Source: Melioribacteraceae bacterium
GTDB lineage: Bacteria; Bacteroidota; Ignavibacteria; Ignavibacteriales; Melioribacteraceae
Assembly (NCBI GenBank): GCA_035362835.1
Contig: DAOSDY010000002.1
Location: 1 to 64,000, forward strand
Length of the DNA: 64,000 nucleotides
Direction of reading: 5' to 3'
Below are positions 8,660 to 18,700 of the stretch, piece by piece. The notes under the pieces were generated by a model. That model saw only the letters and a program-made list of their open reading frames with translations. It searched no databases and was not told the DNA's origin. Position 1 is the first letter of the stretch. Every line of letters begins with the position of its first letter. The position numbers and the translations under genes were made by a program.

Positions 8660-10306
8660 ATGACCGATGAAGAACTCATATTATTGTTAAAAGAGCTCAC
8701 TGCATATCCTGAAGAATTAACCTGGCTTGAGTTCAAGAAAAATAAAGGCAGCATTTCGAACGATGAAATTGGAGAATACATTTCCGGAATATCTAACAGT
8801 GCGACGATAGCTGGTAAATCATTTGGCTTTCTAATATGGGGTATTGAAAATGAGACTCAAAAATGGATTGGGACAAATTATTATTTTTCTAAGGCTAAAC
8901 AAGGCAATCAAAACTTAGAACTATGGCTTAAAAATTTATTAAGGCCAAAATTAAACTTTGAGGCGTTTGAATTAGACTATGATAAAAGGCATTTCGTAAT
9001 TATAAGAATACCAGCCGCTGTTGGAGAGCCGACAAACTTTAAGAACATACCTTATATACGAATTGGCAACAATAAAACTGATTTAAGAAATCATACTCAG
9101 TTACTAAAACAAATATATAATTCAGGGGAGGATTGGTCTTCTAAAATAATTGATAGAGCAACTATTGACGATCTTGATTATGTTGCTCTTAAATTAGCAA
9201 GGCAAAAATTTATTGAGAAACATAAAAACACCACTTTAGAACGAGAAATAATTTCGTGGGATAATACAACATTTTTGAATAAAGCTAAACTCACAATTGA
9301 TAGTAAAATTACTAGAACCGCACTGTTGCTTCTTGGTAAACCAGAAAGTTCGCATTATTTGTTGCCAGCACTTACACAAATTACCTGGAGGCTGGAGACA
9401 GAAGAAAAGGCATATCAACATTTTGAGATTCCATTTTTGATTTCCACTACTCAAGTACTAAATAGAATTAGGAATATTAAATACAAGTTTTTCCCTGATA
9501 ATGAGCTATTAGCAACTGAAGTTAATAAATATGAAACAAGAGTAATATTAGAAGCACTTCATAATTGTATCGCTCATCAGGACTATTCATTAAATCAGAG
9601 AATAATTGTAACCGAAAAAATTGATCGGCTCGTATTTAAAAATGGGGGTAATTTTTTTGAGGGTAGACCGGAGGATTATACGAGCGGAGATAAAACTCCA
9701 GCTAAATATCGAAATCCTTGGCTTTCTCATGCTATGGTAAATCTAAACATGATTGACACTTTAGGTTATGGTATTTACACCATGTATTTGGAACAGCGCA
9801 AAAGATTTTTTCCTTTACCTGATTATGATTTATCGAATCCAGACGCAGTTAAGCTCACTGTTTATGGACACGTAATTGAGGAAAATTATTCCAAGCTACT
9901 TATGCAAAGAAACGATCTCAGCCTGGAAAAAATTATATTATTAGACAGACTACAAAAAAAATATCCTATTACAGAAGATGCATTAACTCAATTAAAAAGA
10001 GATGGACTAGTTGAAGGTCGTAAACCAAACTATTTTATTTCCTCCTTCCTTGCATCATCATCAGAAGAAAAAGTCTCATATATAAAGCATAAAGCTTTCG
10101 ATGACGAGCATTATCGAAAAATGATAATTGCTTATCTTGGAAAATTCAAAAAGGGAAAAAGAAAAGATTTTGAGGATCTTTTACTTGATAAACTTTCTGA
10201 TGTTTTGACTTATCAACAAAAAAAGGACAAAGTGAAGAATTTGTTGCAATCATTAAGGCTTTCAGGTCAAATTTCTCTTGATGGTTCAAACTGGAAATTG
10301 AAATAG
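8660..10306 (+). CDS. AlbA_2 (Schlafen-type) / RecG-like ATPase-family DNA-binding protein
   Basis: The 548-residue protein starts with an AlbA_2 domain (residues about 8-130; WLEFKKN, then GEYISGISNSA and FGFLIWGIEN). Its middle part resembles the divergent ATPase/HATPase_c_4 region of COG2865 proteins (EALHNCIAHQDYSLN at about 295-310, later VFKNGGNFFEGRP and LNMIDTLGYGIY). The last 150 residues are basic and include helix-rich segments that could be winged helices. COG2865 members are often carried as accessory genes of type I R-M systems. Here the gene starts eight bases after hsdS, so it is probably co-transcribed. The biochemical role of the family is not settled; nucleic acid binding is likely. 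Confidence 0.85.
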   Translation: MTDEELILLLKELTAYPEELTWLEFKKNKGSISNDEIGEYISGISNSATIAGKSFGFLIWGIENETQKWIGTNYYFSKAKQGNQNLELWLKNLLRPKLNFEAFELDYDKRHFVIIRIPAAVGEPTNFKNIPYIRIGNNKTDLRNHTQLLKQIYNSGEDWSSKIIDRATIDDLDYVALKLARQKFIEKHKNTTLEREIISWDNTTFLNKAKLTIDSKITRTALLLLGKPESSHYLLPALTQITWRLETEEKAYQHFEIPFLISTTQVLNRIRNIKYKFFPDNELLATEVNKYETRVILEALHNCIAHQDYSLNQRIIVTEKIDRLVFKNGGNFFEGRPEDYTSGDKTPAKYRNPWLSHAMVNLNMIDTLGYGIYTMYLEQRKRFFPLPDYDLSNPDAVKLTVYGHVIEENYSKLLMQRNDLSLEKIILLDRLQKKYPITEDALTQLKRDGLVEGRKPNYFISSFLASSSEEKVSYIKHKAFDDEHYRKMIIAYLGKFKKGKRKDFEDLLLDKLSDVLTYQQKKDKVKNLLQSLRLSGQISLDGSNWKLK

Positions 10307-10370
10307 ACGTTTTTAGACATTCTTAGACGTTTTTTAGACGTTTTTTAGACGTTTATTTAGACATCTACGA
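10303..10370. repeat. Degenerate tandem repeat of TTAGACGTTTT units
   Basis: About six imperfect units of 10-12 bases (tagacgtttt, tagacattct, tagacgttttt and so on) run from the stop codon of the AlbA_2 gene to just before the next gene. The unit length varies by one or two Ts, as expected for slippage. The T-rich character might also affect transcription between the two genes. Confidence 0.75.
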
Positions 10371-10383
10371 ATAGGATTAAACC

Positions 10384-11076
10384 ATGAAAAACCAACAAAA
10401 ATTAGTTTTACAGCATTTAGAAAACATTTCCTGGAAAGTTTTAGAAGAATACCCAGGTATTATACGAACTATGATAAAAGGGAAGTGGGGAGTCTATGCA
10501 CTATACAGAAAAGATAAACTCTATTATGTTGGTCTTGCAAATAATCTTATGGGCAGATTGAAAAACCATCTAAAAGATCGCCACCATAACCGCTGGGACC
10601 GCTTTAGTGTTTACTTAACTATAAAATCCTCGCACATCAAAGAATTGGAATCCTTGCTTATTCGCGTAACAAATCCACCGGGTAATAGATTAAAAGGCAA
10701 GTTCATAAAATCAATTGGATTGAGATCCGAACTTAATTCAAAAATGATCGCTTTTGATGCAAATAGAAGAGCTGGTTTAATCGGGGGTCTTGTTGAACAA
10801 AAATGGCAGAAGACCGTTGCAAAGAAAGCCGGGGGTAATAGATCTCTAGCCGGTGTATTCACAAAGCGTATCAAATTAAAAGCTAGGTATAAAGATGTAA
10901 CTTATTTTGCCACTCTCCGCAAAGATGGAAAAATCAGTCATAAAAACCGAGTTTACGAATCTCCAACTATGGCAGCAAAAATAGTAACCAGAAGAAAAAC
11001 AATTAGTGGTTGGCATTTTTGGAAATATAAAGACGCAAAAGGTAAATGGGTAAGATTAATAAGTTTGAAGAAGTAA
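10384..11076 (+). CDS. GIY-YIG nuclease fused to a C-terminal RAMA/DUF2924-like domain
   Basis: In this 230-residue protein, residues 33-95 form a GIY-YIG fold with G36-V-Y38, Y48-V-G50, R58, H62 and a glutamate at E89, so the catalytic set appears complete. The middle is basic and may be a linker. Residues about 160-230 match the RAMA/DUF2924 type of domain (LKARYKD...YFATLRKDGKI...YESPTMAAK..GWHFWKY), found at the ends of DNA methylases and restriction-linked proteins and predicted to bind modified DNA. A modification-reading nuclease is therefore a reasonable inference. It lies just downstream of the R-M genes on the same strand, separated by the TTAGACG repeat. Start is an ATG after an AGGATTAAACC leader. 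Confidence 0.8.
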   Translation: MKNQQKLVLQHLENISWKVLEEYPGIIRTMIKGKWGVYALYRKDKLYYVGLANNLMGRLKNHLKDRHHNRWDRFSVYLTIKSSHIKELESLLIRVTNPPGNRLKGKFIKSIGLRSELNSKMIAFDANRRAGLIGGLVEQKWQKTVAKKAGGNRSLAGVFTKRIKLKARYKDVTYFATLRKDGKISHKNRVYESPTMAAKIVTRRKTISGWHFWKYKDAKGKWVRLISLKK

Positions 11077-11173
11077 TAGGTTTTAGAGGACGGCCTTTAT
11101 GAAAGTTAAGTACTTTTTGACTTTTAATTAATGATGTGCCTTTCTAAAAATAAAATATTCTCAAGAGGGCCAA

Positions 11174-11662
11174 ATGAAACTCTTCTTTATAAGCGGGAAT
11201 ATTGGTTCAATATTATCATTTCTTTTTTCCATCTATCAATTTAGCAGCCCGGAAAGTAAAAACTGGTTAATGGTTAGTTTATTAATATGGGCTCTCTTAA
11301 CAATTCTTTTCTGGGTCTATTTCTATTTCCGCCCTAATAATCCAATGGCCAAAAAGTTGAATGAAAATTTAGACTTTTCCGGTTCATACATAGATAAATC
11401 CGGGAATTCAATGGATATTGTTGAGGGTTATGTTAAAGTTGATACTGTAGGCTGGGGCGCTACTGTTACACTTCCTCCGTTTCAAGAGGCCCCTAATGTT
11501 TCTATTCTCTCTAAGAAAGGTAGTGCTGTGAGAGAGAAACCGAAGGTATTTGATGTTACATCTGATTCCTTTAGAGTATCAATAAACAGTTCTGAACAAA
11601 GCGGCGAATGGCGGTGGAGAGTGAGAGGAATTTTATTGGAATCTAACAACAAAAATAAATAG
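11174..11662 (+). CDS. Small membrane protein with a soluble C-terminal domain
   Basis: The 162-residue protein has two hydrophobic segments (about residues 3-20 and 32-53; the second includes WALLTILFWVYFYF) separated by a short polar loop. A soluble domain of about 95 residues follows, rich in beta-type residues (VKVDTVGWGATVTLPPF, later FRVSINSS and WRWRVRGILLE). I recognise no family. It is the last gene on this strand after the GIY-YIG-RAMA gene and might belong to the same defence island, where two-helix proteins commonly act as effectors. That link is inference only. It could also be an unrelated envelope protein. Confidence 0.6.
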   Translation: MKLFFISGNIGSILSFLFSIYQFSSPESKNWLMVSLLIWALLTILFWVYFYFRPNNPMAKKLNENLDFSGSYIDKSGNSMDIVEGYVKVDTVGWGATVTLPPFQEAPNVSILSKKGSAVREKPKVFDVTSDSFRVSINSSEQSGEWRWRVRGILLESNNKNK

Positions 11663-11756
11663 TAATAATAAAGTTTTATAAGGTGAAGGATTTAGTTGCG
11701 CGGCGGAACGAAACATCATTATTGCCGTATAATATTCCCAGCCCTACCGCAAAACT

Positions 11757-12695
11757 CTATTTAATTGAACCCTCATTAATAAATAACCTTATAAGCTGCG
11801 ATCTGCTCTTTACACCGGTCTTCTGGAAAATATTATAGATATGGTTTTTTACCGTATGCCCGGAAATAAATAATTGTTCTTCAATCTCCTTATTGCTCTT
11901 CCCGTTTATTATCATCTCAATTACTTCTTTCTCTCTTAGAGATATATTATATCTATTAAAAATCTCCTCGGATGACCTTGTAATTATTCCCGTATTACTT
12001 TTATCGCCGGAATAAAGGATCAGGAACCGCTTAAGGCAGACTAGAAAAACCAGATTCAGGTAGAATCCGTTCAGTACAGATATTAAATGTCCTCCCTCCC
12101 CCGGAAGAAAGATTGTTATTGTATCAATAAATGCAAAAGAGAAAAAGAGAATGCCGAATTTGAAGACCGGATTGCTTTTCCCGTCAACCTGTCTTTTCGA
12201 TTCCGCAAGAAGATAAATTGATAAACAAAGAAATATTACCGTAACTGTTTTATTTGTCGCCGAAAACAAATCAAGAAGAAATCTCTTATTCCCGTTCTCA
12301 AAAAAAGAATAAGTGCCGGCTGAGTAGAAAAGAATCCAGAGGATTACAATTAACCCGAATGAGTATTTAATAAATTTATTGACCTCTTTTTTAATCAGCC
12401 GGTGTATTACATCTGTTATTAAAAATAATTCCGTAAAATAGATTGTGTATCCGGCAAGACCCATAAGCACTATTACAGCCAAATAAGTATTCCAGTCGGC
12501 TAAAGAGCTTACATTTTTTAATATGTATTGAGATATAAAACTCAAAAGCATTGCGGAATTGTAGAGAATAATAAAGAGGATGAATCCTTTTAATTCCGGC
12601 AGGGGGTAGGTCCTGTAGGCGGAAACTGAATGTATAATTGCTGCTGACCCGGCTGCAACGCAAATTACCAATGCAATTACTGTTAAATGATCCAC
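11757..12695 (-). CDS. Membrane-embedded LuxR-type HTH regulator
   Basis: The 312-residue protein starts with about seven hydrophobic segments (residues 5-230) and ends with a LuxR/GerE helix-turn-helix (about 248-308; LSREKEVIEMIINGKSNKEI-like, LFISGHTVKNHI, KTGVKSRSQL). The membrane part presumably senses something at or in the inner membrane and the HTH binds DNA directly, as in other one-component 7TM-LuxR proteins of this phylum. It is transcribed divergently from the FISUMP lipoprotein gene, which is a candidate target. No receiver domain is present. Architecture is clear; signal and targets are unknown. Confidence 0.8.
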   Translation of the reverse strand: MDHLTVIALVICVAAGSAAIIHSVSAYRTYPLPELKGFILFIILYNSAMLLSFISQYILKNVSSLADWNTYLAVIVLMGLAGYTIYFTELFLITDVIHRLIKKEVNKFIKYSFGLIVILWILFYSAGTYSFFENGNKRFLLDLFSATNKTVTVIFLCLSIYLLAESKRQVDGKSNPVFKFGILFFSFAFIDTITIFLPGEGGHLISVLNGFYLNLVFLVCLKRFLILYSGDKSNTGIITRSSEEIFNRYNISLREKEVIEMIINGKSNKEIEEQLFISGHTVKNHIYNIFQKTGVKSRSQLIRLFINEGSIK

Positions 12696-12919
12696 ATCAA
12701 TCCGTCCGGTTTCAATAGTTATCTTTAATTCAAAAGCGGGGTTAATTTCCCCTTCCTTTTATTTACCGCATTTTTATTCTAAAAACATGCATCTGATAAC
12801 CAGCTCTGTAAAATTAGGACTTTTTTCCTATATGAAATGAAGCAACATTAATTTTTTTCCCTTCGTCAAATAACCCGGAACAATAAAAATTTTTATTCAC
12901 CCAGAATGGAGGAATCATT
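12696..12919. promoter_or_regulatory. Divergent intergenic region between LuxR-type regulator and FISUMP gene
   Basis: About 220 bases separate the divergent starts and should hold both promoters. The GGAGG before ATG 12920 (12908-12912) is a good ribosome site. I see no clear operator palindrome; a short inverted repeat gcggggttaatttcccc lies near 12737-12753. Confidence 0.35.
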
Positions 12920-13615
12920 ATGCGCAGAACTTATCTATCCATTGCAGTTATTGTGTTTGCGTTTCTAAGTCTCTATTGTCAGAAGAAAGAGGTGTCTCCG
13001 GCTGCACCGCAGCCCCTTATTATTGAAGAAAGTCAGCAGGTTACGGATTACGACGGAAATGTTTATAAAACAGTTAAAATCGGGAATCAAGTATGGATGG
13101 CTGAAAATCTGAAGAGTAAACATTATAGCGACGGTTCACCTATTGAGTGGTTCGCCTATAATAATGACACAGCCAACGTTCCGGTTTATGGAAGATTATA
13201 TGCCTGGGCCGCAGCTATGAGGAGTGCGTCAAGTTCAAATACTAATCCAAGCCGGGTTCAGGGCGCTGCGCCATCCGGATGGCATATCCCCAGCGATGCC
13301 GAATGGCAGGTATTAATTGATAATCTTGGGGGAAATTCCGCCGCAGGAGGAAAACTCAAAGAGAGCGGTACAGCTCATTGGAAAGATCCGAATACCGGCG
13401 CTACTAACGAAAGTAAACTTTCTATTCTTCCCTCCGGCTGGTTCGATTTCACAGGTGAATTCAGAAAACTTGGCGAGTGGGTCTTTATGAGAACTTCAAC
13501 CTCGCCCGGTTCTTTTTCGGTTTACTGCAGAGTTTTTAAGTTCGATCTCGCCTCTGCAAATAGGGGTGATCTCCACCCAAATGATGCAATTCCAATACGA
13601 TGCGTGAAAGACTGA
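12920..13615 (+). CDS. FISUMP-domain lipoprotein
   Basis: The 231-residue protein has a short signal peptide with a probable lipobox ending at C20 (FLSLYC), so it is likely lipid-anchored. The rest is a Fibrobacter succinogenes major paralogous domain: V-KIGNQVWMAENLK (about 53-67), a GRLYAWAAAM motif, PSGWHIPSDAEWQVLID, a GGxLKESGTAHW-type segment and the terminal IRCVKD. FISUMP domains are common in surface proteins of Fibrobacter and Bacteroidota, with unknown molecular function. The characteristic Cys near the end is present. Regulation by the divergent LuxR-type gene is possible. Confidence 0.85.
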   Translation: MRRTYLSIAVIVFAFLSLYCQKKEVSPAAPQPLIIEESQQVTDYDGNVYKTVKIGNQVWMAENLKSKHYSDGSPIEWFAYNNDTANVPVYGRLYAWAAAMRSASSSNTNPSRVQGAAPSGWHIPSDAEWQVLIDNLGGNSAAGGKLKESGTAHWKDPNTGATNESKLSILPSGWFDFTGEFRKLGEWVFMRTSTSPGSFSVYCRVFKFDLASANRGDLHPNDAIPIRCVKD

Positions 13616-13709
13616 AGACAAGAAGAAATTTTTTTGCAAAGCGGTATTAAAGATATGCCCAATGTTATTCGGTATTTCTATTAGATAGATTAAAAAAAGC
13701 GGGGAAAAA

Positions 13710-15476
13710 ATGAAGTTAATTAAATCAATTTTAATGGTGTTTGCATTTGTTGCATTTCAAATCACTGTTCTTTCTCAGAACAAAGAGGGAATAATTGCTT
13801 TTAGAAATGTCAACCTCATTACAATGACTTCTGAGAAAGTAATTGCTAACCAAACTGTTCTGGTTAACGGAAATAAAATTTATAAGATTGGCGGCAGCAA
13901 AGAAATCTCCATTCCGGAAGGTTCAGTTATTATTGATGGAACCGGAAAGTATTTATTACCTGGTTTGGCAGATATGCACATTCATTTTGGGGCAAGTGAA
14001 TGGGAAAGCTCTGATGCAAATCTTTATCTGGCAAATGGAGTAACAACTGTCAGGGATCTTACTCAGGGTTCTACCGTAAGCAGTATCAAAAAATGGTCTG
14101 AAGAATTTAATTCGAAAAAAAGAATAGGTCCTGCTATTTATAATGCCTGGACAATTTGGGGTTTTGAATCAAATATTTTTGAAACCATACCTCTAATAAA
14201 ATCTAACGGATATAATTGCTTAAAGGTAAATAGCTTTTTATCGCTAAAAGATTTTTTTGATGTAATTAAAAAAGCAAGAGAAATGGGTATATATACACTT
14301 GGACATATTGCGCTGCCTGTTAGCATTGACGATGTTATTTCATCTGGTTTGAATGAGTTATCGCATGTGGAGGTACTTCCTCTAGCGCTGGTGAATAACA
14401 ATCGTTACGATAGCATTCCTAAGAATGAACGGGGCTCCGAAATGGTTAAGGCAATGTTCGCGTTGTTAGAACCTGCGTATAATGATAAATCGGGAAGAGA
14501 GCTTGATAAGATAAAGAATATGCTCGGTAATGAAATTGCCAAATTCAAAGGAAAGGATGTTACTATAACTACAACACTTGTCTGCGATGAATCTGTCGCT
14601 CTTCAATATACCAATCTTCAAAAAATTGAATCACGGCCGGACAGCAAGTATATCCCAATTAAATTTTGGGATGATTTGAAAAATGGAAGAGAGAAAAACT
14701 CATTTTTCAGAGGGAAAGAATGGGCCGCGCAAATGTTTTATGATCTTGTCAAATATTCTATCGGAGAGATTAAAAGAAACGGAATAAAAATTGTTGCGGG
14801 TACAGATGCCGGTCCCTTCTTTATGGGTATTGTTCCCGGCTTTTCATTACTCGATGAATTAAAACTCATTGTAGAATCCGGTTATACCCCTTTTGAAGCA
14901 TTATCTGCATCTACAAAAGATGCTTCCAAAGTAATTGAAAGGATGACCGGCAGGGATGAGTTTGGAACTGTTGAAGCGGGTAAAAGAGCGGATCTTATTC
15001 TGCTTCAAAATAATCCGCTCGAAAATATCGATAACATCCGTAATCCGCTGGGAGTTATGACTGCGGGCGTCTGGCTTGATAAAAATGAGTTGGCACGGCT
15101 GCTGGATGTTAAGAAAAAATCTATTGTAACGGTATTAAGGGATGTCTGGAAAAATTATGGCAGTGTCGATTCTGTTATTGCAGCCTATAAAAAATTGCGC
15201 GACGGGAATAAATATAATGAATACTTTATAAGCGCAAACTCTTTAACATCTATTGGATATGATCTGAAAAAACTTGGTAGAAATGAAGATGCGTTAATAA
15301 TATTCAAATTGAACGCAGAGGAATATCCTTACAATCCAAATTCATTTGATTGTCTCGGCGAAATTTATTTGGAGATGGGCGACAGGCAGAAAGCAGTTGA
15401 ATATTATCAACAGGCTCTTAAGAAGGATCCCTCTTTCGATAGCTCTATTAAAGCACTAAAGGAGTTAGGCAGATAG
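13710..15476 (+). CDS. Secreted amidohydrolase-family enzyme with C-terminal TPR region
   Basis: In this 588-residue protein a signal peptide (1-22, ending LSQ) is followed by an amidohydrolase of the imidazolonepropionase-like type. D-M-H90-I-H92 forms the first metal site. Later LGHIALP and LSHVEVL supply candidate His ligands, and AGTDAGPFF supplies the catalytic Asp. The C-terminal GTVEAGKRADLILL strand is typical of the family. Residues about 485-588 form TPR-like helices (GRNEDALIIFKLNAEEYP, then GEIYLEMGDRQKAVEYYQQA). The substrate cannot be read from sequence; cyclic amide or peptide hydrolysis in the periplasm is likely. The amidohydrolase-TPR fusion is less common than either part alone. 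Confidence 0.85.
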   Translation: MKLIKSILMVFAFVAFQITVLSQNKEGIIAFRNVNLITMTSEKVIANQTVLVNGNKIYKIGGSKEISIPEGSVIIDGTGKYLLPGLADMHIHFGASEWESSDANLYLANGVTTVRDLTQGSTVSSIKKWSEEFNSKKRIGPAIYNAWTIWGFESNIFETIPLIKSNGYNCLKVNSFLSLKDFFDVIKKAREMGIYTLGHIALPVSIDDVISSGLNELSHVEVLPLALVNNNRYDSIPKNERGSEMVKAMFALLEPAYNDKSGRELDKIKNMLGNEIAKFKGKDVTITTTLVCDESVALQYTNLQKIESRPDSKYIPIKFWDDLKNGREKNSFFRGKEWAAQMFYDLVKYSIGEIKRNGIKIVAGTDAGPFFMGIVPGFSLLDELKLIVESGYTPFEALSASTKDASKVIERMTGRDEFGTVEAGKRADLILLQNNPLENIDNIRNPLGVMTAGVWLDKNELARLLDVKKKSIVTVLRDVWKNYGSVDSVIAAYKKLRDGNKYNEYFISANSLTSIGYDLKKLGRNEDALIIFKLNAEEYPYNPNSFDCLGEIYLEMGDRQKAVEYYQQALKKDPSFDSSIKALKELGR

Positions 15477-15510
15477 ACTAACCACCTTCAAGGCTGCTGT
15501 TACATTCAAG

Positions 15511-15566
15511 ATTCCGGAACCCCGCAAGGCGGGGTCCGGAATGACAAACCGCCTGTCATTCTGATG
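15511..15566. repeat. REP-like dispersed repeat, copy B
   Basis: A near-perfect hairpin (ATTCCGGA...CCCCGC-aag-GCGGGG-TCCGGAAT, 15511-15542) is followed by acaaaccgcctgtcattct and tgatg. It combines the hairpin of 627-658 with the core shared with 427-508 and 19829-19917. It lies between two convergent-free same-strand genes and might also terminate the amidohydrolase transcript. Confidence 0.7.
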
Positions 15567-15712
15567 CAATTATGTAACTGATTGCAAGTGAACAGATATT
15601 ATTCCTCAATTAATTTAATATCAATATTATTTACTTTCTTATTTAATATTTTTAATTTGTTTGCCGTATAGTATAGTTAAACAAAACTGCCGACAAATAA
15701 TAAGCTTTACTA

Positions 15713-18700
15713 ATGCAGAATCGTATTAAAGCTATTCTCATTCCTTTCTATTTAATTATAAGCATAACGATTGAAGCCCAGCAGCAAAGAGCGATTGATC
15801 CAAGTATTTACATAGATCAGCTTCACAAAAAAAATAATATAAATGTTGAAAGTCCTCCCCCCGGAGTAAATTCATTAAAAAAAGCGGGAGGATGGAATTT
15901 TAGGATGGGAGATAAAAAAAACCTGTGGACCGCGGATTTATCGACCGGGCAATATTACCAGGTAGAAACAACTTGCCGGGGAATTGGAAATTATTGTTAT
16001 GTATTTGTAGAAGATGCGGTATGGGGTATAAGGGTTGATCAGGCATCAATCGAAAATATAATTGCAACGTTTGAAAAATCAACACCGGCAAATAGCAACA
16101 AAGGAATTTATCAGACCAATGTTGAAGCATTCGGCAGTCCGCCGGATGTAGATAATGATCCTAAGATAATAATTTGTATTCTGGATATAAGAGATAACTA
16201 TTCACCGGGTAATGCTTATATAGCAGGTTACTATGATTCGGCAAATCAATTTAATTATTCCACAAGCAATAATTGTGAAATGTATTATATGGATTGCGAC
16301 CCGGCAATTTTAACCAATCAGAACAGCTTCAGAACTATCTGCAGCACTATGGCGCATGAATTCCAGCACATGATAATGTTTAATTACCATGGAATAATAA
16401 ATCAGGGTAGGCAGCAGACATTTTTTAATGAAGGTTCATCGCTTGCTGCAGAGGTTATTAATGGATATCCTGTTTATGAACAGAATTCATTATTCAATCT
16501 CAATTCAAACCGTTCACTTCTTTTATGGAATCCGAATAATAATCTGAATGATGTTTTATTCGATTACTCCAGAGCTGCGAGATTTTTTCTTTACTTAAAA
16601 GAACAATTCGGTATATCGCTATTCAAACACTTTGTACAGGCACCGGTTACCGGGATTGATGCTTTTGATCAATATGCGCTACCGGCTATCGCGACAAACA
16701 GACGGTTTAATGATATTGTTGAGGACTGGTACATTGCAAATTATCTTAATGACAGGAGTATAAATTCACGCTGGGGTTATAACAGCGATAACAGTTTTTC
16801 TAATGTAAGTTCTTCTATAATCCAATTTGATCCAAATATCCAGACTGCTGCGGGCTCAGTTTACAAATTAGCAGCGCAATATATTACTTATACTCAGGCA
16901 AACAATTTTAATATTACTTTTTCAAATACGGCAAATCCTTCGATTAGAATTAAAGTAATAAAAAAAGGAAAAGCGGGTAAGGAGGTTAACGATGTTGCCT
17001 TGAACGGGCCGGTCAGCTTTCCGGATTTCGGCGAGGATTATTCGTCATTAACTTTTGTAGTATATCATAATAACGGATCAGAAAATTCATCAGGACCATT
17101 TACTTACAACTACTCCTCGAGCGGAACTTTAATAAGTGCCGGTACATTCTCCAAAATAAGTAATATGACAATTAACAGACAGAATTTTGGTCTAACGGTT
17201 CTTAATAATTTTGAAGTATTACTTTCCGGCGGAGTTGAGATGAAGGGGAGTCCGCCCAATATGACATCCCAGTATACATATACTGGTGAGTTATTCAACC
17301 AGGAGACAAATACATTTTCATCTTTAGCCGGACAGATGATCACTACTCATGGTACTCAAGCAACAAAACTATTTAATGGAAAGGTTTATTTAATCGGGGG
17401 ACAAAGAAAAGAAGAACTTTATGATCCTGTTAAGAGAACATTTGAGGAATTACCGCAGCCAAACAGCAGAAATCTTAATATCGGTTCCGATGCATTGTTA
17501 TTGCCGGACGGAGATGTACTTATCCTCGGTTCAAAGTCATATTTCGTTTCAGGAAATCCTACAGATGATTCACTAAGATTGGTAAATAATTATATTTATT
17601 CAACTGCGAATAACAGTCTGGAATTAACCGGCGATTTTATAACTGGTGGTTCGGGTTTTTCTTCCGTATTACTTCCTAATGGTGAAGTATTAATTACAGG
17701 TGGACAAATTGATACGTGGTATTTCAATGGAAGCTACTGGTTAACTAGGACTGTCTGGCTTGATGATGCAGAAATCTATAATCCGGAGAAAAAGGAATTC
17801 AGAAGTGCAGGAAAAATGAATTCGAAAAGGAGCAGTCATACTTCCAGTCTATTACCGAATGGGAAAGTGCTTATTACCGGCGGTTATTATGGTAATACAC
17901 TGACACGAATAGCAGAAATCTATGATCCGGAGACTAATACGTTTACTAGGACGGGCGACATTAATACAGGAAGATACGGTCATGAATCAGTTTTATTACC
18001 AAGCGGTGGTATAATGATAATTGGCGGCGACAGGGGAAATGGAAATCCGACCAATATAAATGAAATATTCGATCCGGCTGCTAATACATTCACAATAAGT
18101 TCATCACTTTCGGAACAGAGGGCTTTTCCTCAAGCTGTGACTCTTCCAAATGGAAATGTGCTTGTAGCTTCGGGATATACCGACAGAAATAGCTCAACAG
18201 TTCAATACGCGGAATTATTCATACCGAACAATTTTTTATTGGGTAAACCTGGTCAACCGAATTTAAATTTACCGATTGATAATGCTGCCGGACAAGAGAA
18301 TAATCTATTATTCACCTGGAATATTTGTCCTGGTGCAGTTTATTACAGGTTGCAGATATCGAGAAGTGAGGATTTTTCACAGGTTGTTTTAGATACTACA
18401 GAGATTCCCATAATCGGAATAAAAATAAAAAATCTGCCTTCGGGAGAAAGATTATTCTGGCGGGTAAAATCAATTAACAGTAACGGTGAAAGCAACTGGT
18501 CGCCATTGCGAAGTGTTTTAATTAAAGATGTAATCCCGCAGATTGTTACGCTCAGCTATCCTAAGAATAATTCAACCAAAAATAAAACCGGAATTGAATT
18601 GAGCTGGGGATTGCAGATAAATTCAACATATCATTTACAGGTTTCGACTGATATTTCATTTAGTAGCCTAATAATAAATGATTCATCCTTAACTAAATCG

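Noticed and set aside
10303..10370. Possible CRISPR array in the TTAGACG repeats
   Set aside because: Units are only 10-12 bases with no unique spacers, and no cas genes are in the window.
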